Source of the DNA: Lachnospiraceae bacterium
GTDB taxonomy: Bacteria > Bacillota > Clostridia > Lachnospirales > Anaerotignaceae
Direction of reading: 5' to 3'
Length of the DNA stretch: 12,672 nucleotides
Assembly (NCBI GenBank): GCA_028695945.1
Contig: JAQVIB010000033.1
Location: forward strand, 1-12,672
This document shows positions 1-7,221 of the stretch, in pieces. A program made the position numbers and the translations under genes. How positions within the stretch are numbered: position 1 is the first letter of the stretch; each line of letters starts with the position of its first letter. The notes beneath the pieces were generated by a model. That model did no database searches, had not been told where the DNA came from, and worked only from the letters and a program-made list of their open reading frames with translations.

Positions 1-83
1 GGTGAAGTTCTTTTTTTTATACAGGTGTTCTGCAAATAGAAGATAGTTTTAATTTATTTAACAATAAATTCCTTTGTTGAATT

Positions 84-114
84 AGCATAAACAGTATTGT
101 TTTACGTAAAAATG
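84..114 (+). promoter_or_regulatory. Probable forespore sigma-F (or sigma-G) promoter of the dacF-like gene
   Basis: AGCATA (84-89) is followed after exactly 15 nt by CGTAAAAATG (105-114). This fits the B. subtilis sigma-F pattern wGCATA-N15-GGnrAnAmTw except for the first G and the last base of the -10 element. The expected start site lies near 120, about 19 nt before the ATG. The 12-bp palindrome TTTTACGTAAAA (100-111) overlaps the -10 element. The B. subtilis gene dacF, for the same enzyme class, is known to be sigma-F dependent. Chance matches occur in AT-rich DNA, so this stays a prediction. The rest of 1-138 shows no gene. Confidence 0.55.
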
Positions 115-138
115 AAATACTATTTGCGGGGTGATTAA

Positions 139-1296
139 ATGAAAAAATTTATTATAATACTTATGGCTATTATATTTACTAATACGGTGCAAGTGCATGC
201 AGAAAACTTGAAGATTGCAGCTACAGGTGCCGTTTTAATGGATGCTGATACAGGAAGAGTGCTGTGGGAAAGAAAAAGTGACGAACCTATGGCGGTTGCT
301 AGCACAACAAAAATTATGACAGCTATTTTGGCCATTGAAAGCCAAAGGCTTGATGAAACAGCAGTTGTATCAGGAAAAGCGGCATCTTCGGCTGAGGTTA
401 AACTTGGACTTAAAAGCGGTGAGGAATACAAACTTGGAGATTTATTATATCCCCTTATGCTTCAAAGTAGTAATGATGCGGCAGTTGTAATTGCAGAACA
501 CTTAGGTGGTAGTGTTGAGGGTTTTGCCAAGATGATGAACGCCAAAGCAGAGGAGCTAGGTGCAAAAAATACGAAATTTGTTACACCTAACGGATTAGAT
601 AAGGACGATAACCATTCAACAGCATATGATATGGCATTAATTACAGCATATGCACTAAACAATGAAAATTTTGTTAAGCTTATAAATACAAGGGAATACA
701 CTTTTAGTTGTCTTAATAAAACCAGAACCTTCAATGCTTACAACAAAAACAGGCTCTTAAATGAATACGAGGGAGCTATAGGAGTTAAAACTGGATTTAC
801 TGGAAGAGCAGGGCAATGCTTTGTTGGTGCTGCACAGAGGGATGGCATACGATTAATTTCAGTAGTTTTGGCTAGTGGATGGGGTTCAGCTGGCAAGCAA
901 CAAAAGTGGATTGATACCAAAAGATTGCTTAATTACGGGTTTGAAAATTACCATAAGGAACAAATTATTACCAATGGCACAGAAGTTGGTACGGTAAAAA
1001 TTCTTCATTCAAAAGAGGGTGAAGTTATGGTACAAACGTGTGAGGATGGATTTGCCATGGTGAGTGATGATGAAAAGAATTGTTTGAATACAAGTGCAAG
1101 GCTTTTACAATGCGTGGAGGCACCAGTGAAAAAAGGTCAGGTTTTGGGTGAGATAACTGTTTCAACTTCTACGGGAGAGGTACTTTTTATCAGCGAATTA
1201 ACTGCAAAGAACGATGTTTTACGACATGATTTAAGAACTTCTGCTGAAAAAACAATAAACCTCTGGCTAAATTCTAAATTTAAATGTATACTGTAA
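139..1296 (+). CDS. dacF: D-alanyl-D-alanine carboxypeptidase (DacF/PBP5 type, peptidase S11)
   Basis: This serine DD-carboxypeptidase removes the terminal D-Ala from peptidoglycan pentapeptides outside the membrane. All three penicillin-binding motifs are present in order: S55-T-T-K58 with the acylated serine, S110-S-N112, and K217-T-G219. Residues 1-21 form a signal peptide with probable cleavage after VHA. The catalytic domain runs to about residue 260 and is followed by a PBP5-type C-terminal beta domain (about 275-355). The tail (about 368-385) contains a mix of hydrophobic and basic residues and may be the amphipathic membrane anchor. The length of 385 aa is normal for the family. The start is set by GGGGTGAT at 128-135. 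A sigma-F-like promoter directly upstream points to forespore expression and a role in cortex or germ-cell-wall modification. rluB follows after 75 nt without a terminator, so the two may be co-transcribed. Confidence 0.93.
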   Translation: MKKFIIILMAIIFTNTVQVHAENLKIAATGAVLMDADTGRVLWERKSDEPMAVASTTKIMTAILAIESQRLDETAVVSGKAASSAEVKLGLKSGEEYKLGDLLYPLMLQSSNDAAVVIAEHLGGSVEGFAKMMNAKAEELGAKNTKFVTPNGLDKDDNHSTAYDMALITAYALNNENFVKLINTREYTFSCLNKTRTFNAYNKNRLLNEYEGAIGVKTGFTGRAGQCFVGAAQRDGIRLISVVLASGWGSAGKQQKWIDTKRLLNYGFENYHKEQIITNGTEVGTVKILHSKEGEVMVQTCEDGFAMVSDDEKNCLNTSARLLQCVEAPVKKGQVLGEITVSTSTGEVLFISELTAKNDVLRHDLRTSAEKTINLWLNSKFKCIL

Positions 1297-1371
1297 TTTA
1301 TTAGTGAAACACTGATTGCATTAAATTATGGTTTCTATAGAAATGTTATAGATATAGCAGGGGGAAATTGA

Positions 1372-2085
1372 ATGGAAGTAAGACTTCAGAAATATTTGGC
1401 AGATGCAGGAGTTGCATCAAGAAGAAGGTCAGAAGAACTTATACTTGAAGGCAAGGTATCTGTTAATGGTGTGGTGGTTACTGAACTTGGCACCAAGGTA
1501 GATGATAAAGTAGATTCGGTTTTTTATAACGGGAAGCGCGTTATTAACAACGAGCGAATGGTATACATTATGCTACACAAACCAGAAGGATTTGTTTCAA
1601 CAGTTAAAGACCAGTTTGACAGGCCTACAGTTATGGATTTGTTGAAGGGAATTAGTGAGAGAATTGTTCCTGTTGGGCGATTGGATTATGATACATCTGG
1701 ACTTTTGTTACTAACTAACGATGGTGATTTGACTTACAAGCTTACTCATCCAAAGCATTTGGTTGAAAAAGTATATATGGCAAAGCTTTTTGGAAGACCT
1801 GACCAAAATGCCATGAACCAGTTTAAGTGGGGTGTTAATATTGACGGAAGAAGAACAGAGCCGGCCCGTCTTGAAATTGTTGAGGATTTAGGGAAGTATA
1901 CTATGTGTAAGATAACCATTACTGAAGGTAGAAATCGTCAGGTAAGAAAAATGTGTGACGCAGTAAAGCACCCTGTAGCAACCCTTAAGAGAGTTGCAAC
2001 TGGAGAACTTGAGCTTGGCGATTTACCTAAGGGTAAGTACAGACTTCTTACTGACAAGGAAGTTAAGTACCTTAAATCTTTATAG
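1372..2085 (+). CDS. rluB: 23S rRNA pseudouridine synthase, RluB/RsuA family
   Basis: The product isomerises a uridine in ribosomal RNA to pseudouridine. An N-terminal S4 RNA-binding domain occupies about residues 2-60 (MEVRLQKYLADAGVASRRRS is typical). The RsuA/RluB catalytic domain follows, with the signature GRLDYDTSGLLLLT at 102-115, in which D105 is the expected nucleophile. The C-terminal segment EGRNRQVRKM is also characteristic. At 237 aa it has normal length for the Firmicutes RluB type. The start follows AGGGGGA at 1359-1365. RluB and the small-subunit enzyme RsuA are hard to separate by sequence alone; RluB is chosen because it is the usual family member in Firmicutes and often sits near a D-Ala-D-Ala carboxypeptidase gene. 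A strong terminator lies 10 nt after the stop. Confidence 0.92.
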   Translation: MEVRLQKYLADAGVASRRRSEELILEGKVSVNGVVVTELGTKVDDKVDSVFYNGKRVINNERMVYIMLHKPEGFVSTVKDQFDRPTVMDLLKGISERIVPVGRLDYDTSGLLLLTNDGDLTYKLTHPKHLVEKVYMAKLFGRPDQNAMNQFKWGVNIDGRRTEPARLEIVEDLGKYTMCKITITEGRNRQVRKMCDAVKHPVATLKRVATGELELGDLPKGKYRLLTDKEVKYLKSL

Positions 2086-2094
2086 TAAACATTT

Positions 2095-2125
2095 GGGAGC
2101 AGAAGGTTTTCTGCTTCCTTTTATT
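2095..2125 (+). terminator. Rho-independent terminator after rluB
   Basis: A 10-bp stem pairs GGGAGCAGAA (2095-2104) with TTCTGCTTCC (2109-2118), with one G-T pair and a GGTT tetraloop. A T-rich tract (TTTTATT) follows at 2119-2125. It separates the dacF-rluB unit from the operon that begins near 2200. Confidence 0.9.
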
Positions 2126-2167
2126 ATGTTTATGCAAGAAATTGTTTTAATTTAGGGTTACTAAGTG

Positions 2168-2197
2168 TTGGTATAATAGTTTAAGTTGTGGTATAAT
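2168..2197 (+). promoter_or_regulatory. Tandem extended -10 promoters for the downstream operon
   Basis: Two copies of TGGTATAAT, each a TGn-extended consensus -10, lie exactly 20 bp apart with TATAAT at 2172-2177 and 2192-2197. For the second copy, TTGGTA (2168-2173) fits a -35 box with an 18-nt spacer and overlaps the first -10. The first copy has no good -35 box. This is the only clear sigma-A signal between the rluB terminator and the next gene. Confidence 0.75.
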
Positions 2198-2241
2198 ATT
2201 AATTTAGTGGACATGATACTGATTTTTGAGAGGTTTTGTAT

Positions 2242-2859
2242 ATGATAAGACTTTATTTAATTAGACACGGTGAAACAGAGTGGAACAAGGCAAGGCGTTT
2301 TCAAGGTTGGACAGATATAGAACTTTCTTCTGAAGGTGAGGAACAAGCAAGCCTTTTGGGCCAACGATTCAAGAAAATAAAAGTAGACGAAATTTATGCT
2401 TCTCCGCTTAAAAGAGCTGTTGCAACTGCAATGCCTATTGCAAACGTCCACGGAATTAAGGTTATTACCAAAGAACATTTTAAAGAGATTAACTTTGGTG
2501 AATGGGAAGGCATGACTGCTCCAGAAATATCTGCAAAGTATGGTAAGGACTTCGACGATTTTATGATTGCACCTGAAAAGGGGATATTCCCAGGAGATTA
2601 TTCTTTTGACAAGGTTACAGACAGAATTAAAATAGGTCTTGAAGAAGTGCTTGAAGAAAAGGCTGATAAAAATATTGTTATTGTTTCACACGGTGGCATT
2701 ATAAGGCTTATGATTAAATACTTAATGGAATTTGATTGCGAATGGTACAACAAAACATGGATTGACAACACCGCTATTTCGCTGATTGAAATAAGAAAGT
2801 ATGGAAAACTTATGAGAGTGTTGAATGACAGTTCTCATTTAGACAACGGAATTTTATAA
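2242..2859 (+). CDS. Histidine phosphatase family protein (phosphoglycerate mutase-like)
   Basis: This is a phosphohydrolase or mutase of the branch-1 histidine phosphatase superfamily, which works through a phosphohistidine. R8-H9-G10-E11 holds the catalytic histidine, R58 in SPLKRA and E82 match the conserved pocket positions, and H150-G-G is the second catalytic histidine. The 205-aa length fits small phosphatases such as the GpmB, CobC and PhoE types rather than glycolytic dPGM, which is longer. The substrate cannot be named from sequence. I chose ATG 2242 over the TTG at 2236 because GAGAGG (2228-2233) lies 8 nt from the ATG and only 2 nt from the TTG. It is the first gene of the 2242-7117 operon, and the next gene starts 11 nt downstream. 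Confidence 0.88.
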   Translation: MIRLYLIRHGETEWNKARRFQGWTDIELSSEGEEQASLLGQRFKKIKVDEIYASPLKRAVATAMPIANVHGIKVITKEHFKEINFGEWEGMTAPEISAKYGKDFDDFMIAPEKGIFPGDYSFDKVTDRIKIGLEEVLEEKADKNIVIVSHGGIIRLMIKYLMEFDCEWYNKTWIDNTAISLIEIRKYGKLMRVLNDSSHLDNGIL

Positions 2860-2870
2860 AAGGTGATTGC

Positions 2871-4112
2871 ATGAGCAAAGTAATTGTAATTGGCGGTGGT
2901 GCAGCAGGAATTTTTGCGGCAGGTAAAGCGGCTGAAAACGGACACGAAGTACATATTTACGAAAAGAACAACAAGCTGGGTAAAAAAATATACATTACTG
3001 GCAAAGGACGTTGCAACATTACAAATGACAGTGATGTTGACAATTTCTTAAATAACATACCAGGAAATCCATATTTTCTATATAGTGCGTTTTATACTTT
3101 TGACAGCCAAAAAACTATTGAATTTTTTAACGCTCTTGGTGTAAAGACAAAAGTAGAAAGAGGAAATAGAGTTTTTCCCGTAAGTGATAAAGCAATCGAT
3201 GTTGTTGTTGCTCTTGAAGGATATATGCGTAAAATGAAGGTAAAACTTCATTTAGAAACACCAGTTAAGAGCCTTATTGTTGAAGGCGGAGCTGTTAAAG
3301 GTATTGTTACAAGCCGTGGTGAAAAGGTCATGGCAGATGGTGTAATTGTAACAACAGGTGGTCTTTCATACCCTGGCACTGGCTCCACAGGTGATGGATA
3401 TAACTTTGCCAAGGACTGCGGGCACCATGTTACACCACTTTATCCATCTTTAGTTCCACTTAAGGCAAAGGAAAAATGGTGTGCAGATTTAATGGGTCTT
3501 AGCCTTAAAAATATTAAAATTGTTATTAAAAATAGCAAAGGGAAAGAAATGTATGAAGACTTCGGAGAAATGCTTTTTACCCATTATGGTGTAAGTGGGC
3601 CTGTTATACTTAGTGCAAGCCGACATCTTCTTGGAAAATTCGGTGAAGGGGTGATGCTTAGCATTGACCTTAAGCCTGCACTGGATTACAAGGAATTGGA
3701 TAACAGGATTCTTCGTGATTTTGAAAAATATATTAACAAAAATTTTGTAAACGCACTGGATGATTTGCTTCCCCAAAAAATGATACCAGTTATTATTGAA
3801 CTTAGCGGTATTGCAAAGGACAAAAAGGTGCATGATATTACCAAAGAAGAGAGAAAAGCATTAGTAGAGCTATTGAAATCCCTAACCCTAAATATAACGG
3901 GAACTTCGGGATACAACGAAGCTGTTATCACTAGTGGAGGTGTGGATGTGGATGAAATAAATCCAAGTACTATGGAAAGCAAAATAGTTAAAAATCTTTA
4001 TTTTGCAGGAGAAGTTTTGGATTTGGACGCATACACTGGAGGTTTTAATTTACAGATTGCATTTTCAACAGGATATGTGGCTGGAAATAGTATATGTATG
4101 GAGGAAATTTAA
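2871..4112 (+). CDS. NAD(P)/FAD-dependent oxidoreductase, BaiN/YhiN (HI0933) family
   Basis: This is a predicted cytoplasmic flavoprotein. The N-terminus is a dinucleotide-binding fold with GGGAAG at 8-13 and an acidic strand end (IYEK, 29-32). The family signature TGKGRCNITN lies at 43-52. The C-terminal FAD contact is seen in LYFAGEVLDLDAYTGGFNLQ (376-395). The length of 413 aa is typical. Family members have been annotated as aminoacetone oxidase-like or as BaiN-type bile-acid 3-oxo-steroid reductases, but the substrate of most members is unproven and none is assigned here. The start has AAAGGTGAT just upstream. The stop codon directly abuts the aroH start with no gap, which suggests coupled translation. 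Confidence 0.88.
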   Translation: MSKVIVIGGGAAGIFAAGKAAENGHEVHIYEKNNKLGKKIYITGKGRCNITNDSDVDNFLNNIPGNPYFLYSAFYTFDSQKTIEFFNALGVKTKVERGNRVFPVSDKAIDVVVALEGYMRKMKVKLHLETPVKSLIVEGGAVKGIVTSRGEKVMADGVIVTTGGLSYPGTGSTGDGYNFAKDCGHHVTPLYPSLVPLKAKEKWCADLMGLSLKNIKIVIKNSKGKEMYEDFGEMLFTHYGVSGPVILSASRHLLGKFGEGVMLSIDLKPALDYKELDNRILRDFEKYINKNFVNALDDLLPQKMIPVIIELSGIAKDKKVHDITKEERKALVELLKSLTLNITGTSGYNEAVITSGGVDVDEINPSTMESKIVKNLYFAGEVLDLDAYTGGFNLQIAFSTGYVAGNSICMEEI

Positions 4113-4469
4113 ATGACTATTTGTATAAGAGGTGCAGTTACGGCGGAAAATTCCAAGAATGATATTTTGGCAAAAACTAAGGAGCTGCTTATAGAAATTA
4201 TTGAAGAAAACAACCTTAATATAGATGATATAACATCCATATTGTTTACGGCTACAAAGGATTTGGACAAGGTTTATCCTGCTGTTAGTGCAAGAGAAAT
4301 TGGCATTACATATGCAGCACTTATGTGCTTTCAAGAGATGTATGTTGAGGGCAGCATGGAAAAATGTATTAGAGTTACGGTGATGACTGAAAGCGATAAA
4401 AAACAAAAAGATGCAAAGCATGTATTTTTAGGTGAGGCACAAAAACTTAGGCCTGACCTTAAAAGATAA
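4113..4469 (+). CDS. aroH: Chorismate mutase, AroH (monofunctional) type
   Basis: The enzyme converts chorismate to prephenate, the branch point to phenylalanine and tyrosine. The 118-aa sequence follows B. subtilis AroH along its whole length, including TKELLIEIIEEN, LFTATKDLDKVYPA, CFQEM and KCIRV. Residues matching the B. subtilis active site are R6 (Arg7), Y55 (Phe57), R61 (Arg63), C72 (Cys75), E75 (Glu78), R87 (Arg90) and R113 (Arg116). The position matching Tyr108 is F105. The alignment was made from memory. GGAGG at 4100-4104 lies inside the end of the preceding gene, and the ATG follows that gene's stop directly. No other shikimate-pathway gene is present here, so it is an isolated aro gene inside a mixed housekeeping operon. 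Confidence 0.93.
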   Translation: MTICIRGAVTAENSKNDILAKTKELLIEIIEENNLNIDDITSILFTATKDLDKVYPAVSAREIGITYAALMCFQEMYVEGSMEKCIRVTVMTESDKKQKDAKHVFLGEAQKLRPDLKR

Positions 4470-4484
4470 AACGGGGGAATTGCA

Positions 4485-5174
4485 ATGAAAAACTTTGCAA
4501 TAGCAATAGATGGGCCTGCTGGAAGTGGAAAAAGTACTATTGCTAAAATAATTGCTGAAAAATTGGGTATAATATATGTAGATACAGGGGCAATGTATAG
4601 AGCAGTTGCACTTTTTTGCATAAGAAATGGTGTGGACACAAAGGATGAAACCGCGGTAAATATCATTTTGCCTAAAATAGAAATTAGAATTCTTCTTGAA
4701 AACGGAGTGCAGAAAATTTTTCTTGGAGACGAAGATGTTACGAGGAAAATTAGAACGTTGGAAGTTGGTCAAGGTGCCTCTGATGTGGGGTTGATACTTT
4801 CTGTAAGAGAAAAGCTTGTTGAAATTCAGCGTGACCTTGCAAAAGACACATCGGTAATAATGGATGGACGGGATATTGGCACAAATGTTTTGACAAATGC
4901 TCAAGTGAAAATTTATCTTAACGCAAGTGTTGAGGAAAGGGCAAAACGTAGACTTGGGGAACTTAAAGGAAACGCAATTGATTCCGACATTGATGAGGTT
5001 ATGAAGCAAATAATTATTAGGGACAAAAGTGACATGACAAGAGAGCTTAATCCATTAGAAAAAGCAAAGGATGCTTTAGAAATTGATACAACTAACATGG
5101 ACATTGACCAAGTTGTTAATGAAATTATAAAAATTAAGGAAGAAAAGCTGATGGAGGCTGGAATATGGGAATAA
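4485..5174 (+). CDS. cmk: Cytidylate kinase
   Basis: This cytoplasmic kinase phosphorylates CMP and dCMP with ATP. The P-loop GPAGSGKST lies at 10-18, the substrate-side motif YVDTGAMYRA at 31-40, the CMP-binding insert region around 80-105, GRDIGT at 128-133, and the lid motif RDKSDMTRELNPL at 179-191. The length of 229 aa is usual. The start follows GGGGGAAT (4473-4480), and aroH ends 15 nt upstream. The last 10 nt overlap the start of ispH in another frame, which points to translational coupling. In many clostridia a plsC acyltransferase gene lies between cmk and ispH; there is none here. Confidence 0.95.
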   Translation: MKNFAIAIDGPAGSGKSTIAKIIAEKLGIIYVDTGAMYRAVALFCIRNGVDTKDETAVNIILPKIEIRILLENGVQKIFLGDEDVTRKIRTLEVGQGASDVGLILSVREKLVEIQRDLAKDTSVIMDGRDIGTNVLTNAQVKIYLNASVEERAKRRLGELKGNAIDSDIDEVMKQIIIRDKSDMTRELNPLEKAKDALEIDTTNMDIDQVVNEIIKIKEEKLMEAGIWE

Positions 5175-7117
5175 CAGTTGCAAAATCAGCAGGGTTTTGT
5201 TTCGGTGTTAACAGGGCGATTGAGGCGGTTTATGCTGCAATTGGTACAGGAACACTTTTTACTTATGGCCCTATTATACACAACAAAACGGTTACAGATA
5301 ATTTGGCAAAGCAAGGTGTAAAAAGCATCGAAAACCTTGATGGAATTGATGAGGGTACAATTGTAATACGTTCTCATGGTGTAGGTGAGATTGTATACAA
5401 GGGAATAGAAGAAAAAGGACTAAATATAATTGATGGCACGTGCCCTTTTGTTAAAAAAATTCACAAGATTGTGCATAAAAATTCACAAGATGGAAGTAAA
5501 ATAATAATTGTTGGAAGCAGAATACACCCTGAGGTTATGGGTATAAATGGTTGGTGCAACAATAACGCAATAATAGTTGAAAGTGTTGAAGAGATTAATG
5601 CTTTAGAACTAGACCAAAGTAGCAGATACTCTGTAGTTGTGCAAACTACTTTCCGAAGAAACAAATTTGACAGTATAATAAAGGCACTTAGTGAGAAAAA
5701 AGTTGATGCAAGAATATACGATACTATCTGTTCAGCAACGGATGAACGCCAAAAAGAAGCCATAGAATTATCCAAAATAATGGATAAAATGATAGTGATT
5801 GGTGACAAAAATAGTTCAAATACACAAAAATTGTATGAAATTTGCAAGAAAAATTGCAATAATACGTATAATGTTGAAAGTTTTGAAGATTTGGTGTTGA
5901 ATATTTTTAACAGAAATGATAAAATTGGTATAACTGCTGGTGCGTCAACACCATCGGCAATAATAAAGGAGGTAATTAGTGTTATGAGCGAAATTCAAAA
6001 TGATGCAGTAGAAAAAATCGAAGGGGAAGAGGAACTGACTTTTCAGCAAATGCTTGATGAGTCTTTAGTGACTTTACATACAGGTGATGTGGTTAAGGGA
6101 ACTGTTATTCAGATTTCTAATGAAGAAGTTTCTGTTACCCTTGGTTACAAATCGGATGGTATTATCCCTAGAGGAGAATACAGCAGTGATGCAACGGTTG
6201 TGCCAAGCAAAGAAGTTCAAGTTGGCGACGAGATTGAGGTTTTTGTTGTACGTGTGAATGATGGCGACGGTAACGTTCTTCTTTCAAAGAAACGCATTGA
6301 ATCTATGAAAGGTATGGACGATTTACAGAAAGCTTTCGATGATAAAGTGGCTGTTGAAGGTAAGGTTACTGAAGTTGTTAAGGGCGGTATAATTGCTGTT
6401 GTTAACGGTGTTAGAGTATTCATACCTTCTTCACAGGTTTCTAACAGATTTGTTGAAGATCTTAATGTGTACAAGGGTCAGACAATCAACTTCAATATTA
6501 TTGAGCTTGACAGAACAAAACGTCGTATTATTGGTGGACGTAAAGCTCTTATTGAAAAAGAAAATGCTGCTAAAAAAGAAACATTATTCGCTACTATTGA
6601 AGCAGGAAAGAAAGTTAAAGGTACTGTAAGCAGACTTACTGATTTTGGTGCATTTGTTAACCTTGGTGGAATTGATGGTCTTATCCACATTTCTGAGATG
6701 AGCTGGGGTCGTATTACAAACCCAAGAGAAGTTCTTAAAGAAGGCGACGAAGTTGAAGTTGTTGTTCTTGAAGCTGACAAGGAGAAGGGCAAGATTTCTC
6801 TTTCACTTAAAGATGTATCTTCTAACCCTTGGACAGGAGCAGCTGAAAAATATGCTATCGGTTCAATTGTAGAAGGTAAAGTAGTTAGAATGGTACCTTT
6901 TGGTGCATTTGTTGAGCTTGAAGTTGGTGTAGATGGTTTAGTTCACATTTCTCAGATTGCTAACAAGCATGTTGTTAAGCCAGAAGACGAACTTAAAATT
7001 GGTGAAACTATTAAGGTTAAAGTTCTTGAAGTTAATGCAGAAGCTAAAAAAATTAGCCTTAGTAAGAGAGAAGCAGAAGCTCCTGTTGAAGAAGCAGTTG
7101 CAGTTGATGCTGAATAA
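5165..7117 (+). CDS. ispH: Bifunctional IspH (HMB-PP reductase) - ribosomal protein S1 fusion
   Basis: Residues 1 to about 272 are IspH (LytB), the [4Fe-4S] enzyme that makes IPP and DMAPP in the last MEP-pathway step. Cluster ligands C12, C93 and C189 are present, as are H39, H71, H121, E123 and T161 of the active site. Residues about 304-636 hold four S1 RNA-binding repeats (about 304-376, 394-460, 480-549 and 564-636; the third has GTVSRLTDFGAFVNLGG), followed by an acidic tail. Such fusions are known in clostridia. The gene overlaps cmk by 10 nt and has GGAGG at 5153-5157. The domain junction contains a perfect internal Shine-Dalgarno and in-frame Met274. Codon use changes there: ATA is 20 of 38 Ile codons before Met274 and 2 of 30 after it. 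Free S1 may therefore be made as well as the fusion. Tandem TAA stops end the gene. Confidence 0.95.
   Translation: MGITVAKSAGFCFGVNRAIEAVYAAIGTGTLFTYGPIIHNKTVTDNLAKQGVKSIENLDGIDEGTIVIRSHGVGEIVYKGIEEKGLNIIDGTCPFVKKIHKIVHKNSQDGSKIIIVGSRIHPEVMGINGWCNNNAIIVESVEEINALELDQSSRYSVVVQTTFRRNKFDSIIKALSEKKVDARIYDTICSATDERQKEAIELSKIMDKMIVIGDKNSSNTQKLYEICKKNCNNTYNVESFEDLVLNIFNRNDKIGITAGASTPSAIIKEVISVMSEIQNDAVEKIEGEEELTFQQMLDESLVTLHTGDVVKGTVIQISNEEVSVTLGYKSDGIIPRGEYSSDATVVPSKEVQVGDEIEVFVVRVNDGDGNVLLSKKRIESMKGMDDLQKAFDDKVAVEGKVTEVVKGGIIAVVNGVRVFIPSSQVSNRFVEDLNVYKGQTINFNIIELDRTKRRIIGGRKALIEKENAAKKETLFATIEAGKKVKGTVSRLTDFGAFVNLGGIDGLIHISEMSWGRITNPREVLKEGDEVEVVVLEADKEKGKISLSLKDVSSNPWTGAAEKYAIGSIVEGKVVRMVPFGAFVELEVGVDGLVHISQIANKHVVKPEDELKIGETIKVKVLEVNAEAKKISLSKREAEAPVEEAVAVDAE
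5897..5925 (+). promoter_or_regulatory. Possible internal promoter for the S1 portion
   Basis: TTGAAT (5897-5902), a 17-nt spacer and TAAAAT (5920-5925) form a reasonable sigma-A promoter, and TG at 5917-5918 makes an extended -10. Transcription would start near 5932, about 50 nt before the internal ATG of the S1 part. The site lies inside ispH coding sequence, so chance resemblance in AT-rich DNA is possible. The strong ribosome binding site just downstream makes it more credible. Confidence 0.4.
5965..5986 (+). promoter_or_regulatory. rpsA: Internal ribosome binding site and start codon for free S1 protein
   Basis: AAAGGAGGT (5965-5973) is a perfect Shine-Dalgarno sequence. Ten nt later comes ATG 5984-5986, in frame with the large gene as Met274. 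Translation from here would give a 377-aa protein (5984-7117) with four S1 domains and none of the IspH part. Its position matches the domain boundary, and codon use changes at the same point. Confidence 0.65.
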
Positions 7118-7154
7118 TAAAGAAATAGGTTGAAGTTAAAATTTATTGCGATTA

Positions 7155-7189
7155 ATTACAGCCATCGGCATATTGTCGGTGGTTGTAAT
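7155..7189 (+). other. Long stem-loop between ispH-rpsA and the ybjQ-family gene
   Basis: ATTACAGCCATCGGC (7155-7169) pairs with GTCGGTGGTTGTAAT (7175-7189) in a 15-bp stem with three G-T pairs and a 5-nt loop. No T-tract follows on either strand, so a classic intrinsic terminator is not supported. It may stabilise the 3' end of the operon mRNA or be a processing or weak attenuation site. No clear promoter was found between it and the next gene. Confidence 0.6.
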
Positions 7190-7221
7190 CATATATTGAA
7201 GAATTAAAAGGAGGTTAAATT

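Noticed and set aside
1..46. Possible C-terminal tail of an upstream gene (frames ending at 37-39 or 44-46)
   Set aside because: Only 12-14 codons are visible and nothing in them is recognisable. It cannot be told from non-coding DNA.
1332..1343. Palindrome TTTCTATAGAAA between dacF and rluB
   Set aside because: It is short, AT-rich and without a T-tract or a promoter context, so there is no support for a terminator or operator.
4428..5009. Minus-strand open frame of 193 aa opposite cmk
   Set aside because: cmk on the plus strand has complete family motifs. The antisense product has no recognisable domain and is rich in Cys, Asn and Phe, as expected for a shadow frame.
5926..5934. A second TGGTATAAC box just after the internal S1 promoter candidate
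   Set aside because: It has no acceptable -35 box at the right distance, so only the TTGAAT-N17-TAAAAT pair is reported.
5979..5981. GTG closer to the internal Shine-Dalgarno in ispH-rpsA
   Set aside because: It is out of frame with the S1 coding sequence. The in-frame ATG at 5984 is the usable start.
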